This document shows, piece by piece, positions 26,640-36,593 of a DNA stretch of 64,000 nucleotides (positions within the stretch are counted from its first letter, which is position 1; every line of letters starts with the position of its first letter). The notes beneath the pieces are model-generated. The model saw only the letters and a list, made by a program, of their open reading frames with translations, was not told where the DNA came from and did no database searches. A program made the translations under genes and the position numbers. This DNA comes from Desulfosudis oleivorans (GTDB lineage Bacteria; Desulfobacterota; Desulfobacteria; Desulfobacterales; SURF-7): contig DYJC01000002.1 in the NCBI GenBank assembly GCA_020723305.1, positions 124,001 through 188,000 on the forward strand, given 5' to 3'.

Positions 26640-28811
26640 ATGAAGATCGTTTCCAATATCAGGATCAAGTGGCGACTCATCGGCGGATTTTTTTTATGCA
26701 CGCTTCTCACAGGACTGACGGGAGGACTGGGAATCATCTCCATACAGGCGATACAGAGCCAGTTGAATGCCAGTTTCCTTGAGATCGGCGGTAGTATGGA
26801 TGCTCAAAATACGGATATCCGACGCCTGTCCGGTGTCCGTGTTTGCGTCAATGCTATTATGGGTGCGGATGCTGTTGATGCGGTTAATAACGCAAGCCTT
26901 CATATCAAAGGCATACAAACCCAAGATGCGGAAAAAGCGAGCCAGGATCAGAATACGCTGCTGGAAATGGTCAAAAAGCTTCAGATGATTAAGATCGGAC
27001 AATTGACCACCGCAGGCAAGCTGACCGAGTTACGGAAAGAAAGCATTAAGTTGTTGAACGAGGTGGTCAAGCTTTCGCTTGCGGTTGTCGATAATGCGGA
27101 TTTTGAAGCAATTGTCGCGGTGGATAATGCGGGTTCGGACATCAAAAAAAGCCTGGAAAAGATGGTCACCTCAACCGAAGGGGCTGTTCCAGCGGAACAA
27201 ACCGAATTGAATCAGCAGATGGATGCCATGTCGAAGACCACGGGCAAGGCCCTTGCAAGCATCAAGACCGCTCTTTCCGCGCGGGCGAACATGAATAAAT
27301 TAGAGGCCCTTGTCAAGGATGCACTGATGGCCGATGATAGTGCGTCGGTGGATTACGCCAGGATTGAAATCGCAACTCTTTTTGAAAATGTAAAAACCGA
27401 AATAGCAGCCTTGCCTGCGGATGAGACGAGTGCAAAGATGAGCAAGCTGATGGGTGACCTGTCTGAATTGATCGCTAAAATGATTCAGGCCAAAAAAGAT
27501 ACGATTCTCGCATCTCAACAGTTGAGAGATACCAGTGCAGCGATATATAAAGTGATGGGCACCGTGGACGGGAACATGCTTGGGGCGGTTCAACGTATGA
27601 AAGAAAATACCGATAGCACCATGAAGGTTTGCACGGATCTGGTAGTAAATGGCCGTTATGTTCAAATCATTCTGGTTGCCGTTGCATTCATGCTGGCTAT
27701 TTTGGTAGGATGGGTCGTCTCCGCCTCCATTATTCAACCTATTTTTAAAATTGCTGACTTTACCACCAAACTGAGGGAAGGGGATTTGTCCGTCAGGGTT
27801 CAAACCGGGCATGATGAAATCGGCCTGATGAGTGTTTCTCTCAACAGGCTTGTTGATGATTTAAATGGCAAAGTCCAGGTGGCGGAATCAATTTCAGAAG
27901 GTGATTTAACCGCAGAAGTCGATGTGACCTCTGATAAGGATTCCCTGGGAAAGTCGCTTCAAACCATGCTGAATAATCTAAATGGCATTATCGGCGAATT
28001 GGATTCTGCTGCCCGCCAAGTTGATGCTGGTTCCCGTCAGGTGGCTGATTCCAGCCAGGCGTTATCCCAGGGAGCGACCCAGCAGGCCTCTGCATTGGAA
28101 GAAATTTCAAGCAGTATGACTGAGGTCGGAGCTCAAACCAGAAATAGTGCTGAAAATGCTTCACAAGCCAATCAACTTTCTGCAACGGCTCGTGACGCTG
28201 CTCGTGACGGAGTTGGCCGGATGGAAGAGATGATAGCGGCCATGAGCGCCATTCAGGCTTCCAGTCAGGAAATAGCGAAAATTATTAAAACCATTGACGG
28301 TATTGCCTTTCAGACCAATCTGTTGGCGCTGAATGCGGCAGTTGAAGCTGCGCGGGCAGGCAAACACGGAAAAGGATTTGCCGTAGTCGCAAAGGAGGTG
28401 CGCTCCCTGGCTGAACGCAGCGCCAAGGCAGCTCAGGAAACCGCCGAATTGATTGAACGGGCGGGAAGTAAAGTGATTGAAGGAAACCGAATCGTTCAAA
28501 AAACAGCCGATGCATTGGGCAGCATCAAAGAAGGAACGGCAAGGGTGGCTGATATCGTGGGCGAGATCGCTTCGGCCAACAATGAACAAGCCGAAAGCAT
28601 AACTCAGATTACAGCAGGCCTCAGTCAGATCAACGATGTCACGCAAAGGAACACGGCCATTGCCGAAGAAACCGCCTCCGCTTCGGTGGAACTTATGTCC
28701 CAGGCAGCCAATGTCCAGCAGGTACTGGGGCGTTTCAAGATTAAAAACCAGCAGACAGCGGTACAACAGCATTTACTGTTGGAACATGATGTCACACCAT
28801 TGATCAGCTAA
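26640..28811 (+). CDS. Methyl-accepting chemotaxis protein
   Basis: 723 aa. Membrane helix 1 (about 12-35), a helical periplasmic domain of about 300 residues, membrane helix 2 (about 342-366), a HAMP domain, a second HAMP-like segment ([16 protein letters not shown]), then the cytoplasmic signalling coiled coil. The kinase-contact tip is [22 protein letters not shown], near residue 560. No C-terminal CheR-tethering pentapeptide is seen. The start is 9 nt after the binding-protein stop, so the two are made together and the binding protein is a plausible ligand-presenting partner. Ends tail to tail with the hybrid kinase. Confidence 0.92.
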   Translation: MKIVSNIRIKWRLIGGFFLCTLLTGLTGGLGIISIQAIQSQLNASFLEIGGSMDAQNTDIRRLSGVRVCVNAIMGADAVDAVNNASLHIKGIQTQDAEKASQDQNTLLEMVKKLQMIKIGQLTTAGKLTELRKESIKLLNEVVKLSLAVVDNADFEAIVAVDNAGSDIKKSLEKMVTSTEGAVPAEQTELNQQMDAMSKTTGKALASIKTALSARANMNKLEALVKDALMADDSASVDYARIEIATLFENVKTEIAALPADETSAKMSKLMGDLSELIAKMIQAKKDTILASQQLRDTSAAIYKVMGTVDGNMLGAVQRMKENTDSTMKVCTDLVVNGRYVQIILVAVAFMLAILVGWVVSASIIQPIFKIADFTTKLREGDLSVRVQTGHDEIGLMSVSLNRLVDDLNGKVQVAESISEGDLTAEVDVTSDKDSLGKSLQTMLNNLNGIIGELDSAARQVDAGSRQVADSSQALSQGATQQASALEEISSSMTEVGAQTRNSAENASQANQLSATARDAARDGVGRMEEMIAAMSAIQASSQEIAKIIKTIDGIAFQTNLLALNAAVEAARAGKHGKGFAVVAKEVRSLAERSAKAAQETAELIERAGSKVIEGNRIVQKTADALGSIKEGTARVADIVGEIASANNEQAESITQITAGLSQINDVTQRNTAIAEETASASVELMSQAANVQQVLGRFKIKNQQTAVQQHLLLEHDVTPLIS

Positions 28812-28845
28812 AGATGATCCCATGTCTCCATATCCGGCAGTTTTT

Positions 28846-31187
28846 TCACACAGCTCCATTTGAATAGATCGCCTGCTGGATTGCCTTGGAAAGGACTTGC
28901 AAGGTATAAGGCTTCTGAACAAAGCCTTGCACCCCCAACTGAAGAACCTCCTCGACCCGTTCGTCCTGTTTAAATCCGGATGAAAAAAGTACTTTCAGGT
29001 TCGGATCGATTTTTTTGATTTCCAGGTAGGTTTCCTTGCCCGACATCTTGGGCATGAGCATATCAAGTAAAACCAAGGTTATATCGTGATGACGGTCCCG
29101 CAAAATATCTACGGCTTCCATACCGTTGGAGGCCAGAATAACGGAATAACCGCACATTTCGAGGATTTCCCTGGCGGTCTGCCGGATCATATCCTCGTCG
29201 TCCACAACCAGGACAAGCCCCTCTCCCTTAAGAATTTCCGCTGCTCTGCCGGGCATTTTTTCCACATGAGTTCCGGTGAATTCGGGTATGTAGACGTTGA
29301 AGGCCGAACCGATGCCGACCTCGGAGTACACGTCGATGAACCCACCATGCTGCTGAACGATGTTGTAGACCATGGAAAGGCCAAGACCCGTGCCCTTGTC
29401 TTTCTCCTTGGTGGTAAAGAAGGGGTCGAAAATTTTGGCAACTGTTTTGGTGTCCATGCCGATACCGGTATCCTGCACGTTCATAACCCAGTAGGAGATC
29501 TCTTTGGCCTCGGGATGGGTGATTCGGAAATTCCGATCGGCGAATATCTTATCCAGAGACACCGTCAAACTTCCGCCCTGATGATCATCGGGTTTGCGCA
29601 TGGTGGTCATGGCATGGGCCGAGTTCACGCAGAGATTGAGGAGGACTTGTTCGGTCTGGTTGGCGTTGGCGTTGGCCATGGCCTTTTCGGGGAAAAAACG
29701 GAAATCCAGCTCGATAGATTTATCAAGTGAATTGACGCAGATTCTCATGACATTGTCGATTGTGGTGTTCAGATCCATCGGCTCAAAAAGCATCTCCTGT
29801 TTACGGGCAATGGACAGGAGCTGTTTGATGAGGTCCGTTGCCCGTTTGCCGGCCGATTCCATGATGTCGAGGTATTTTTGCAAAAAGTTTTTTTCAATGT
29901 CGAGCCCTTGTGCTAGTTTGTATTTGATCAGGGAGAGGGAACCGGTGATTCCGCCGAGGATGTTGTTGAAGTCATGAGCCAGTCCGCCCGAGAGGGTTCC
30001 GATGGTTTCCATTTTTTGGGCATGCCGGAGCTGCTGCTCTTTTTTTTCAAGTTCGGTGATATCATCCACCCGGATGACGATTCCCTGCACGCAGTTGGCG
30101 AGAGGGGAAAGAGGGCAATATTTTGGAAGGCCTCATTCTCTCCGGACGAAATGATTTCCCGATGGAATTCCATGGGCGTCCGGGAACTGTATATTGTATT
30201 AATGGAATCGCGGTATTTTTCCATGATCGGCATCACTTCCCAGATCTCCCTGCCGATGGCCTTTATTGGCGGAATTCCGGTTGTACGGGAAGCAGCCTCG
30301 TTCCATTCCAAAATGATTCCTTCAATATTGATCGAGATGAGCATGGAGGGCATTGAATCAATGATGTTTTTCAGATAGATCCGCATCATTGCCATCTGTT
30401 CACGCTCCTCTGAGAGGCGTTTTTCGCTTTCCCTCAAATTTTGGTTCTGGGCCTCAATCTGACGGTAGGACAACGCGAGATCGGTTGACATCTGGTTGAA
30501 GGTTGTGGTCAGGTCGCCGATTTCGTCTGTGCTTTGAACTTCAATCTGATCCCCCAGGGCACCGGTTTTCATGCGCAGCATGGCCTCGCGCAGGAAAGTA
30601 ATGGGGTGGATGACTACCTTGGATAGGATGTAATTCAGCAATACGAGCATGATGACGAGGATGGAACCCAGGAGTCCGCCGAAGATCCAATAGGATAGTT
30701 CCTGCTGACGCTCGATTTCAGCCAGAGAATAGTCGATGCGGATGAATCCGATGCGCTCGTTGATGATTTCGATGGCCTGAATATATATCAGGGTTCTGTT
30801 ACCTCCCAATCTTCCCTGGTGGATGAAGGTGTTTGCCGGAGGTTTGGGTGTGTTTTCAAGGGAAAGGTCAGATGGGTCGGAATTCCTGCCGTGGACAACC
30901 AGAATTCTGCCGGCGCTATCATAAACGACGATATTCAGGATGCCTTCAACCTGGCTCATCTGCGCCAGGCGGATGACTATGGCCCGCTTTCGGTCTTCAT
31001 ATATTTCATTAGCGAGGAGATCCTGATCCCGTTCGACCATGGATTTCAGAAGTCGTTCGTTCTGCCTTACGGCCGATTCCATGCTGCGCTGGTGGTAGGG
31101 CAGCTGGATGACGATGAAGATGACGGCGATCAGGAGAAAGGAGATCAGGATGGCTGCATTGACCTTCTGGCGTAGTGTCTGTTTCAT
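28846..31187 (-). pseudogene. Membrane hybrid histidine kinase/response regulator split by a frameshift
   Basis: Reading from 31187: membrane helix, about 150-residue sensor domain, second helix, HAMP (EVQSTDEIGDLTTTFNQM), PAS (NIIDSMPSMLISINIEG). The frame goes wrong after NIALFPL near 30093-30112. The next frame resumes with GIVIRVDDITELEKKE, the HisKA box LAHDFNNILGG, an HATPase domain (NLCVNSAHAM, DTGIGM, GTGLGLSMVYNIVQQHGG) and a C-terminal receiver domain (VVDDED, LLDMLMP, QKP). All domains of one protein of about 780 aa are present in order, so a single 1- or 2-nt indel broke it. A decayed binding-protein gene lies 35 nt upstream. A sequencing error is possible. Confidence 0.85.
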
Positions 31188-31222
31188 AGGTGGTAGTTAA
31201 CCATTTTTATTTGCTGCTCATA

Positions 31223-31809
31223 TCAGGGGTGGATTGTCTTGACATATACCGTGGCGCCTTTTTCATATTTCAGGATGACAACCGGCTTACTTCGGGGGTT
31301 ACGGTTTTCATCAAAGGAGATCTCGCCGGTTACACCTTTAAATCCTTTGGTGGCGGCCAGGGCGTCCCTGATTTCTGAAGGGTTGACGGAATTCGCCCGT
31401 GTAATCGCATCCGCCAGCAGCTTACGGAAATCAGTGACACCCTCGAGATACTTTCCTTCCATGAGGATTTCACCGCCGGTTTTCCGGTACTAGTCAATGA
31501 ACACCTTGGCAAGGCCCATGCTGTATTTGATACCGGTATTGGTAAGAACAACCGCGGTTCCGGCATTGAGTTCCCGAATGGCGAAAGCAGCCATGACCAT
31601 ACACTGGAAATCGTCGATAAAGCATGCCCTGAAAATGTAATCTCCTGTTTGCGTTAGTTCGGGAATAGTTGCAGTAGGAGAAATCATGGGAATATGTGCA
31701 GAAAGATGGCTGCCACTTTGATGGTTTCGGCAGCATGGATCAACGGTGGAAACAAGACCGGGATTGTCAGCATCAGGTATGTCATAAAGAGAAGGGATTT
31801 CCTTGTCAT
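31223..31809 (-). pseudogene. Decayed Leu/Ile/Val-type binding protein gene
   Basis: ATG at 31809 with AAAGGAGG upstream starts a signal peptide (MTRKSLLFMTYLMLTIPVLF... HAAETIKVAAIF), after which the frame breaks. One frame over, the family segment AHIPMISPTATIPELTQTGDY resumes, so roughly 100 codons of lobe 1 are missing. Further on, VFID is followed by a TAG (31490-31492), then YRKTGGEILMEGKYLEGVTDFRK continues in the same frame to a normal C-terminus ending VKTIHP. It thus has a deletion plus an in-frame nonsense codon. It sat directly upstream of the hybrid kinase, like the intact binding protein beside the MCP. Confidence 0.85.
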
Positions 31810-31908
31810 TGTCTTTCCACAGCCTCCTTTGAAAATCTTATAGTTTTATCGTCTTCACGTCTAAGGTCGCTTCATTGCATCGGTTAGCAGCTTGATCGCA
31901 TCATGTGG

Positions 31909-33882
31909 TCAGGTTTGCTCTTGATCGACCGCTTTGTTCCTGTTCTTTTTATACCATTCCTGATTTCCATATATTTTTTCCATGCATCCTGGACATAAAC
32001 CATGGCTAAAGGCGACGTCTGAATGGCTGCTGATGTACGTTTCGATTTGATTCCAATAGCCTTTGTCGTCACGAATGTTTTTACAGGATGCACAGATCGG
32101 CAGCAACCCGCTGAGTGTTCGAACCTTGGCAAGCGCATTTTGCAGCTCTTTGATGAGCCGTTCACGTTCCTGTTCGGATCGTTTGGTAATCGTTATATCC
32201 CGAAGCGACTCGATTGCCCCGACAACATTCCCCTTTGCATCATAGATTCTGGCAGCCGCGCCGGCAAGATAACACCCGCCATCTCCCATGGATGGATGAA
32301 AAGATTCGCTGGAGATCAGCACGCCGTCTTCCTCTTTTAGACCCAGATATTTCTCTTCCCACTTTTTATCGCGCTGCAATACCAGATTGATGAGTGCAGG
32401 CCGGGGTTCGCCATAGAACGGGACTGAATATGCATACTCCCCTTTCCCAATGATATCGTTTTTTTCAATGCCGCTCATCCGCTTTATGGCCCTGTTCCAG
32501 GCGATCACTCGACCTTCCATATCGATGACCCAGGTGGGGTCGGGCAGAAATTCGATGATGTCGGCCAGTCTCTGTTCTGAGTTGGCCAGAGTCTGTTCTG
32601 CCTGTTTGCGCACCCTTATTTCTTTTTGTAGTTGTTCGTTGATCTGAATCAGATCGTCCGTACGCTGTTCAACGCTAAATTCCAGGTTGGCATGAGATTT
32701 TTTCAACAGCAGCTCTGCGCGACGGCGCTTTTTGAGTTGGATCAAAAGAGAGAGTATAAGCAATCCCTGAAATACAAACAAGGCCGTGATGCCTGTGATA
32801 CGCCATTTGTAAATATCCCAGAATGAAATATCCTTGTTCCGGATCACGCTGCCGGCTGGAAGGTCGCTTTCGCGGATATGCCAGCGCTGCAACTGCCGCC
32901 AGTCAAACATGTAAGCATGGGAATCCTGAACAATAGGTATATCACTTGGCTTTTCACTGCGCAAAATGCGCAATCCCATCAAAGCAGCTTTCTTGCCTTC
33001 CAAATCAGCGCTGGACAGATGTCCTCCCACAATCCCGCTGCCCAGAAAAGAATCCCAGAAACCGTATACAGGAGCATTTGAAACATTTGAGATCCGGGAT
33101 ACGATTTCTCTCGGGATAAAGTTTTTCCCGGTTCCATCCGTCAATGTCAGCACGTACAGAATAATTGAATGTCCGGGAAGCCGGGTCACTCTTGCCAGAA
33201 TCTCATCCATGGGAAGATCGGTGAGATATGTGAAAGTAAAGCGTTTCTCGTATTCCTGAAATATTTGTCGAGATTTTGCTTCATAGAGATGATCCATCTT
33301 GGAAGCGCCGGATACAACAGCGATATGCCGGGTGTCCGGATGCAATCGAAGCGCCAGGTCCAGTGTGCCTTTCACATCAATTGTACTGAGAACACCAGTC
33401 ATATTGGGTATCAAGCCTATGTCTTTGATTGATTCAGTATCAGACATAAACACAACCGGTGCTTCGGGAAAGAGATCATCCCTATGTCTGGCCAAAAAAT
33501 GAGTCGATGGGAGGTCTACGGCAATAATTACGTCCATTTTCCGGCCTGCATATTTGTGATGATATAGATCGAGCAGCTTCTGCTCATAATCCGTATCAAA
33601 GTGATGCGAGAGACTGGTATATTCGGTATGGAGTTCCGTTGTGATTTTCGAGTCTGCCTTCAAGGCAGTTTGGATTGAATGATTGACAGCTGTTTGCCAG
33701 GGCATGCCGTAATCGTGTGAGTTCAGGATAAGCACTTGTTTTGGTATCTGCAGGTTTGTGACAGATGCTTTTTCACTGGCAAGGGCAAGGGTATCGGCCG
33801 GGATCCTGCCACACCCAAATGTGGCCACCAACAGACACCCCAGAAATAAGAATAACTTTTTGAAGTTGCACCCGTTTGTCAC
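31909..33882 (-). CDS. Membrane sensor: TrpX-like binding domain, PAS, C-terminal Cys4 tail
   Basis: 657 aa. N-terminal signal or anchor, then an ABC-substrate-binding-type domain (about 45-335; LILNSHDYGMPWQTAVN, IAVDLPSTHFLA, VFMSDTESIKDIG). A transmembrane helix near 362-386 leads to a coiled coil and a PAS domain (about 441-570; DIIEFLPDPTWVIDMEG). The protein ends in LPICASCKNIRDDKGYWNQIE and HGLCPGCMEK, a Cys-x2-Cys pair of a type often seen at the ends of PAS proteins in deltaproteobacteria, probably metal binding. There is no kinase, cyclase or DNA-binding domain, so the output is unknown. Promoter module E and a MITE lie upstream. Confidence 0.8.
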   Translation of the reverse strand: MTNGCNFKKLFLFLGCLLVATFGCGRIPADTLALASEKASVTNLQIPKQVLILNSHDYGMPWQTAVNHSIQTALKADSKITTELHTEYTSLSHHFDTDYEQKLLDLYHHKYAGRKMDVIIAVDLPSTHFLARHRDDLFPEAPVVFMSDTESIKDIGLIPNMTGVLSTIDVKGTLDLALRLHPDTRHIAVVSGASKMDHLYEAKSRQIFQEYEKRFTFTYLTDLPMDEILARVTRLPGHSIILYVLTLTDGTGKNFIPREIVSRISNVSNAPVYGFWDSFLGSGIVGGHLSSADLEGKKAALMGLRILRSEKPSDIPIVQDSHAYMFDWRQLQRWHIRESDLPAGSVIRNKDISFWDIYKWRITGITALFVFQGLLILSLLIQLKKRRRAELLLKKSHANLEFSVEQRTDDLIQINEQLQKEIRVRKQAEQTLANSEQRLADIIEFLPDPTWVIDMEGRVIAWNRAIKRMSGIEKNDIIGKGEYAYSVPFYGEPRPALINLVLQRDKKWEEKYLGLKEEDGVLISSESFHPSMGDGGCYLAGAAARIYDAKGNVVGAIESLRDITITKRSEQERERLIKELQNALAKVRTLSGLLPICASCKNIRDDKGYWNQIETYISSHSDVAFSHGLCPGCMEKIYGNQEWYKKNRNKAVDQEQT

Positions 33883-33900
33883 AATTCAGATTGTCCCAAT

Positions 33901-34042
33901 GAGCTAATTTCAAAACGATGAATAGCCGTCACACCGGCGAAGGCCGGTGTCCAGAAAAGAATTGAAAATACTGGATAGCACTTCACTTCTCTGGATTCCG
34001 GCCTTCGCCGGAATGACAACAACAGACTTTTGAAATTGGCTC
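33901..34042. mobile_element. MITE copy M1 (142 bp)
   Basis: Left end GAGCTAATTTCAAAAC, right end CTTTTGAAATTGGCTC: terminal inverted repeats of 15-16 bp with one mismatch against the other copies. Immediate flanks are CAAT on both sides, a perfect 4-bp target duplication. The inside is itself partly palindromic (ACACCGGCGAAGG ... CCTTCGCCGGAAT). It is inserted between promoter module E and the start of the TrpX-like sensor gene. Confidence 0.85.
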
Positions 34043-34105
34043 CAATGACTGGCAATTTTTTTGTTTGTGATACTCAGTAAGGATAAGACTTGGTTTTTTA
34101 AAAAG

Positions 34106-34134
34106 ATTATATGCGAAAGCCGTTTGTGTGTCAA
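34106..34134 (-). promoter_or_regulatory. Shared promoter module, copy E (consensus -35 and -10)
   Basis: On the minus strand: TTGACA, spacer CACAAACGGCTTTCGCA (17 bp), TATAAT; both hexamers are perfect sigma-70 consensus. Distance to the sensor gene start is 224 nt, or 78 nt if MITE M1 and its duplication (146 bp) are subtracted, similar to the other copies. Confidence 0.8.
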
Positions 34135-34220
34135 CAAAATTGCTAACACAAAAGTGCTCGTGTACCATGCAGTGTGCGGTGTGAAATAAATCCTGGAAAT
34201 TCGACTCGATCTGACATTTT

Positions 34221-34355
34221 TAAAGTGCAGCCCTGGTCTGAAATTCAAAAAACATAATCCTTTGGAATTTCGATCGATCTTTGACAGCCACTCGATTTGC
34301 TTTCTGCCAATTGGATCATTTGGTTTATGATTTCGTCCGGATCAATCTTTTCCAC
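34221..34355 (-). pseudogene. Internally deleted C_GCAxxG_C_C family gene remnant
   Basis: From a GTG at 34355 the frame reads VEKIDPDEIINQMIQLAESKS, closely matching the start of the intact gene at 36846-37316 (SSDEIINRMIQLAGNK). Soon after, it reads EIPKDYVF, stop, and then FQTRAAL, matching the intact C-terminus EILTNYGFFDLQTRAKP. The middle of about 115 codons is gone. It is a dead paralogue that once overlapped the end of the SRPBCC gene. Confidence 0.7.
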
Positions 34356-34883
34356 CGATACTGTCGATAGCGATAAAACAGATGCGCATAGAGCCAGACA
34401 CCAAACGTCATCCATCCGGCATGGATATCGATCTGGTCTGTATAGCTACATCGGCCATGTGATTCATGCTCAATTTTTATCAGATGATTCCAGACCCTGA
34501 TCATACCGCCCATTTCATTGGAGTATAACTCCCTGGCCTGATCATCCAATCTGACCACTTTCAGTTTTGGGTTCAAAAAAGTACTCGCTTTTCGGATAAA
34601 GGATCGATTTCGGAAACAGCGTCCGGTAAGCAATTTTTCTGTTTTTCTCCATATCAGCCACTTGCATTTGTATCTTGTGGCTCTTTCCCAAAAGATATTC
34701 TTCGGCATGAACGATCGAGCCGATTTCATGGGGGATACCTTTTATCCATTTGATAAAGATATGATCTTCAGGATGCCAGGTCTTATAATTTTTCTCGATA
34801 TTTACAAAAAAATTCCATACTGTTTCGGGCGTAGCGTTGATTCCAACGGAATCCCTTAAAATAATTTCCGTAAAGAATTTCAT
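34325..34883 (-). pseudogene. SRPBCC-family protein with a homopolymer frameshift
   Basis: From ATG 34883: MKFFTEIILRDSVGINATPETVWNFFVNIE, the classic start of a START/SRPBCC ligand-binding fold, through KIAYRTLFPKSILYPKSEY. Here a run of six T (minus strand; 34575-34580) shifts the frame. With one base fewer, translation continues FLNPKLKVVRLDDQ to ...YRYRQYRWKRLIRTKS, giving about 186 aa, a normal length with the typical C-terminal helix. It could be a genuine mutation, phase variation or a sequencing error. Function beyond hydrophobic-ligand binding unknown. Confidence 0.7.
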
Positions 34884-34974
34884 GGTTCACCTTATTTTTC
34901 AAAACGGTTTCAGTTTGCATATACTTGCGCTTATCATCTGCATCATGGTTTCAACGATGATGTATTCCTTTTTT

Positions 34975-35868
34975 TCAGCAATATTGTTTCAGCTTGTCCG
35001 CTATCGGATCGATGATCCGGTCGACGCACTCGTTTAAAATCAAATGGAAGGGTTCATCAAATACCAGCATTTCTTTTTTTGGAGACACGATCATTTCAAA
35101 CACCTGCTGGATGTAGGAATACGGAAACAAGGGGTCGCCGGTTGTCGTGATGACTACCACCGGGCATTTGATGCTGCCATCTGTTGCCGCTGTCATATCT
35201 GCTGTAAATAGCGAGTATAAAAAAGCCAGCGGATACCTGGTCAGGCCGATGGGGTCGCTCAAATACTGATCGATGATTTCCCTTGTAGAGGAAATCTTGT
35301 CGATGTCCAGGTAGAGTCCGATGGGAATCGGAAGTCCGGGAAACCAAGCAGAGCTGATTTTCATGGAAAAAAGGAAAATCCTCTGAAAATATTTCAGGAA
35401 CCCCGGAAAGCGGGTGATCGCAATCGTCTCTTTTAACGCCGGCATGAAAATATTATGCGGAAACACCACCTTGATACGTGGGTCGGCTGCGGCTGCTGCA
35501 AGGGCCAGTATGCTTCCCTGAGAAGAACCCATGACAACAATGCGATCGGTACCATTCCGGATGCAGTATGTGACGGTGTCCAGGACGTTTTGGATAATGT
35601 CTGCAAAAGTGTATGTTGTTTTTTCCCGGGGGCTTTTTCCGTGAGAAACAGGGTGAATGCCGACAACGGAAAATCCTTTTTCCGCCAGTGCAGTCAGGAA
35701 ATCATCATAGAACAGCGGGTGCGTCATGGTTCCGGGAATAAAGATCACGCAGGGTCCGCTATTTTCATAAAGGGATAAGGCGATGCGCGTGCCGGCTGAA
35801 TCGATGATTGTCTCATTGTATTTGCCGTATGAGGAAAGGTTTAATGTTTTTTGATCTCGGGTTTGCAT
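34975..35868 (-). CDS. Alpha/beta hydrolase under TetR control
   Basis: 297 aa. IFIPGTMTHPLFYDDFLTAL (oxyanion), nucleophile elbow MGSSQGSILAL near residue 117, acid TTTGDPLFPY near 244, base His in DEPFHLILNE near 275. The nucleophile motif GSSQGS is slightly unusual (small residue at the last position). ATG at 35868 has TGGAG 7 nt upstream. A 17-bp operator identical to that of the neighbouring tetR lies about 45 nt upstream. Likely an esterase or lipase; substrate unknown. Confidence 0.8.
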   Translation of the reverse strand: MQTRDQKTLNLSSYGKYNETIIDSAGTRIALSLYENSGPCVIFIPGTMTHPLFYDDFLTALAEKGFSVVGIHPVSHGKSPREKTTYTFADIIQNVLDTVTYCIRNGTDRIVVMGSSQGSILALAAAAADPRIKVVFPHNIFMPALKETIAITRFPGFLKYFQRIFLFSMKISSAWFPGLPIPIGLYLDIDKISSTREIIDQYLSDPIGLTRYPLAFLYSLFTADMTAATDGSIKCPVVVITTTGDPLFPYSYIQQVFEMIVSPKKEMLVFDEPFHLILNECVDRIIDPIADKLKQYC

Positions 35869-35910
35869 AAAGAATCTCCAGTTATCTATTTGTTACATGG
35901 TATTTACTAT

Positions 35911-35927
35911 TGACTGACAATCAGTCA
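35911..35927. promoter_or_regulatory. TetR operator, copy 1
   Basis: TGACTGACAATCAGTCA, a 7-3-7 perfect inverted repeat in front of the hydrolase gene. The same 17-mer, inverted, occurs at 36594-36610 before tetR. TTGTCA within the minus-strand copy could serve as the -35 of the hydrolase promoter. Confidence 0.75.
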
Positions 35928-35951
35928 TATTGATGTTAAAAATAATTTGTA

Positions 35952-36569
35952 CTATTTTAAATTCAATACAAACGTATGGTCTGCTGTTCCCAGCATCCTG
36001 TCCAATAAATGCTCCAGCGTGATTTTGATCCGTGCAAGCCGCTGTTTGTCCTCCATCAGCCCGGGCTGGTGAAACTGCCAGAACAGCGCTGAAAGAATGA
36101 CATCCGTGGATTCGATCGGGTGATGCACATTGAATTCTCCGGATTCAACTCCCTGGTGTACGATTCGGGCCAGCACCGGAACAAGCCTTGCCATGGTTAT
36201 TTTTGCGATCCGGTCATGCATCAAGGCGTTGTTTTCCTGGTGAACGTCATCCAGCACTTCTTTGCTGCTTTCAGCGATCTTGATCAGGAAATTGACTGCG
36301 TCATTGAATCTTGCCGCAGAGGATTTTTCTCGGTTGTCCGATATCTCTGTCATCGCCTTTTCAATTTCGGAAATAAACCGGTCCACAACGGCTTCCAAAA
36401 TTTCTGATTTGGATTTGAAGTGGTAATAAAATGTCCCCTGGGCGACATTAATTTTTTTGACAATATCGCTGACAGCGGTTTCATCGTATCCCTTTTCCAG
36501 AAACAGCACTGTAGCTGCGTCGATCAGTTCGTTTCTTCGTTCTTCAGGAGTTTTTGCAATTCTTACCAT
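35952..36569 (-). CDS. TetR family regulator of the adjacent hydrolase
   Basis: 205 aa from the internal ATG at 36569 (MVRIAKTPEERRNELIDAA); an ATG six codons upstream is possible, but it lies close to the operator and has no Shine-Dalgarno. The HTH is clear: AVSDIVKKINVAQGTFYYHFKSKSEILEAV (about residues 30-60). The C-terminal helical domain resembles TetR_C-type ligand domains. Two identical operators, one before this gene and one before the hydrolase, indicate autoregulation plus control of the hydrolase. Confidence 0.9.
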   Translation of the reverse strand: MVRIAKTPEERRNELIDAATVLFLEKGYDETAVSDIVKKINVAQGTFYYHFKSKSEILEAVVDRFISEIEKAMTEISDNREKSSAARFNDAVNFLIKIAESSKEVLDDVHQENNALMHDRIAKITMARLVPVLARIVHQGVESGEFNVHHPIESTDVILSALFWQFHQPGLMEDKQRLARIKITLEHLLDRMLGTADHTFVLNLK

Positions 36570-36593
36570 AATAAAAAGATCTTTCATTTAATT

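Noticed and set aside
33901-34042. CRISPR repeat or ERIC element
   Set aside because: There is no spaced array. The copies are dispersed, have terminal inverted repeats and 4-bp target duplications, which define a transposed element.
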